Below, one piece after another: positions 46,978-47,152 of a stretch of DNA of 47,152 bases. The notes beneath the pieces were generated by a model, which had not been told where the DNA came from, did no database searches, and was given only the letters and a program-made list of their open reading frames with translations. Source of the DNA: Hyphomicrobiales bacterium (GTDB lineage: Bacteria > Pseudomonadota > Alphaproteobacteria > Rhizobiales > Rhizobiaceae); the NCBI GenBank assembly GCA_012842935.1, contig DUSC01000293.1:1-47152 (forward strand), in the 5' to 3' direction. Numbering within the stretch: position 1 is the first letter of the stretch; every line of letters starts with the position of its first letter. The position numbers and the translations under genes are program-made.

Positions 46978-47152
46978 ATGTTGACCGATTGGGACTACGT
47001 CGTCGTCGGCGCAGGCTCGGCCGGCTGCGTGGTGGCCGAGCGCCTTACGGCCGACGGCCGCTTCACCGCCATGATGCTGCCCGGCGGCGCAGCCGCGCCA
47101 GCGGTTCACGCGGATCGCCTGCGGGCCGCGGAAGCGACAGGCGCACGGGCCG
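46978..47152 (+). CDS. GMC-family oxidoreductase (partial, runs off the window)
   Basis: The frame starts at ATG 46978 or TTG 46981 (AGGAGG lies just upstream and favours the latter). It encodes DWDYVVVGAGSAGCVVAERL, the dinucleotide fold of glucose-methanol-choline flavoenzymes. After that, the usual LLLEAGG strand end reads MMLPGGAAAP, so the glutamate that binds the FAD ribose is replaced by proline. The following sequence is not typical. It may be a divergent or damaged gene; only 58 codons are visible. Confidence 0.65.
   Translation, partial: MLTDWDYVVVGAGSAGCVVAERLTADGRFTAMMLPGGAAAPAVHADRLRAAEATGARA

Overview
The window comes from a GC-rich alphaproteobacterial chromosome, most likely a Hyphomicrobiales (Rhizobiales) member near Mesorhizobium or Phyllobacteriaceae. 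The pointers are a clear Brucella-type Omp19 lipoprotein, an sdhCDAB operon, an mdh-sucCD-sucAB-lpd cluster, a zapE neighbour of mdh, and ribosomal proteins bS16 and bL19 with Ala/Lys/Glu-rich tails. These placements are inferences from protein sequence and gene order; no search was run.

Layout. 1-1320: the 3' end of an IS630-type transposase, then a Leu/Glu/Phe/Val-type amino-acid dehydrogenase. 1324-5419 (minus): sdhC-sdhD-sdhA-sdhB followed by yceH. 5630-8656: small exported proteins, a GNAT acetyltransferase, a membrane diguanylate cyclase and an unknown protein. 8714-10840: leuC, a possible 42-codon ORF, and a frameshifted mgtC/sapB-like pseudogene. 11009-13111: a PAS-PAS-GGDEF-EAL protein. 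13136-15543 (minus): a polar amino-acid ABC uptake cassette (binding protein, permease) with a methyltransferase and no ATPase gene. 15675-16437: a two-gene orphan pair of unknown function. 16537-19414: rplS, a TSUP permease on the other strand, trmD and rimM. 19525-21866: a Xer recombinase, a TraB/GumN protein and a small exported protein. 22259-33988 (minus): mdh-sucC-sucD-sucA-yciI-sucB-two exported proteins-SDR-MAPEG-lpd. 34204-38201: an AT-rich islet lipoprotein, zapE, omp19, a VOC protein and a metallo-hydrolase. 38296-40667 (minus): ffh, chorismate mutase, rpsP. 41053-41142: tRNA-Ser(CGA), followed by an IS256-type remnant. 41735-44245: a mobA-like 3-hydroxybenzoate 4-monooxygenase and a divergent MarR regulator. 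44276-47152: a decayed catabolic region with a 5'-truncated TRAP permease, a DapA-like aldolase, a crotonase remnant and the start of a GMC oxidoreductase.

How the genes work together. Succinate dehydrogenase, 2-oxoglutarate dehydrogenase (E1, E2, E3), succinyl-CoA synthetase and malate dehydrogenase together give most of the oxidative half of the TCA cycle, all on the minus strand. The SRP and translation genes (ffh, rpsP, rimM, trmD, rplS) look like one ancestral cluster that is now split by the TCA block. The far right is an accessory aromatic and organic-acid catabolism zone with several broken genes next to a tRNA.

I found no CRISPR array, prophage or recognisable defence system. The best candidates for something undescribed are the orphan pair at 15675-16437, the islet lipoprotein inserted between mdh and zapE, and the non-canonical genes embedded in the suc operon. 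None of these can be given a function from sequence alone.
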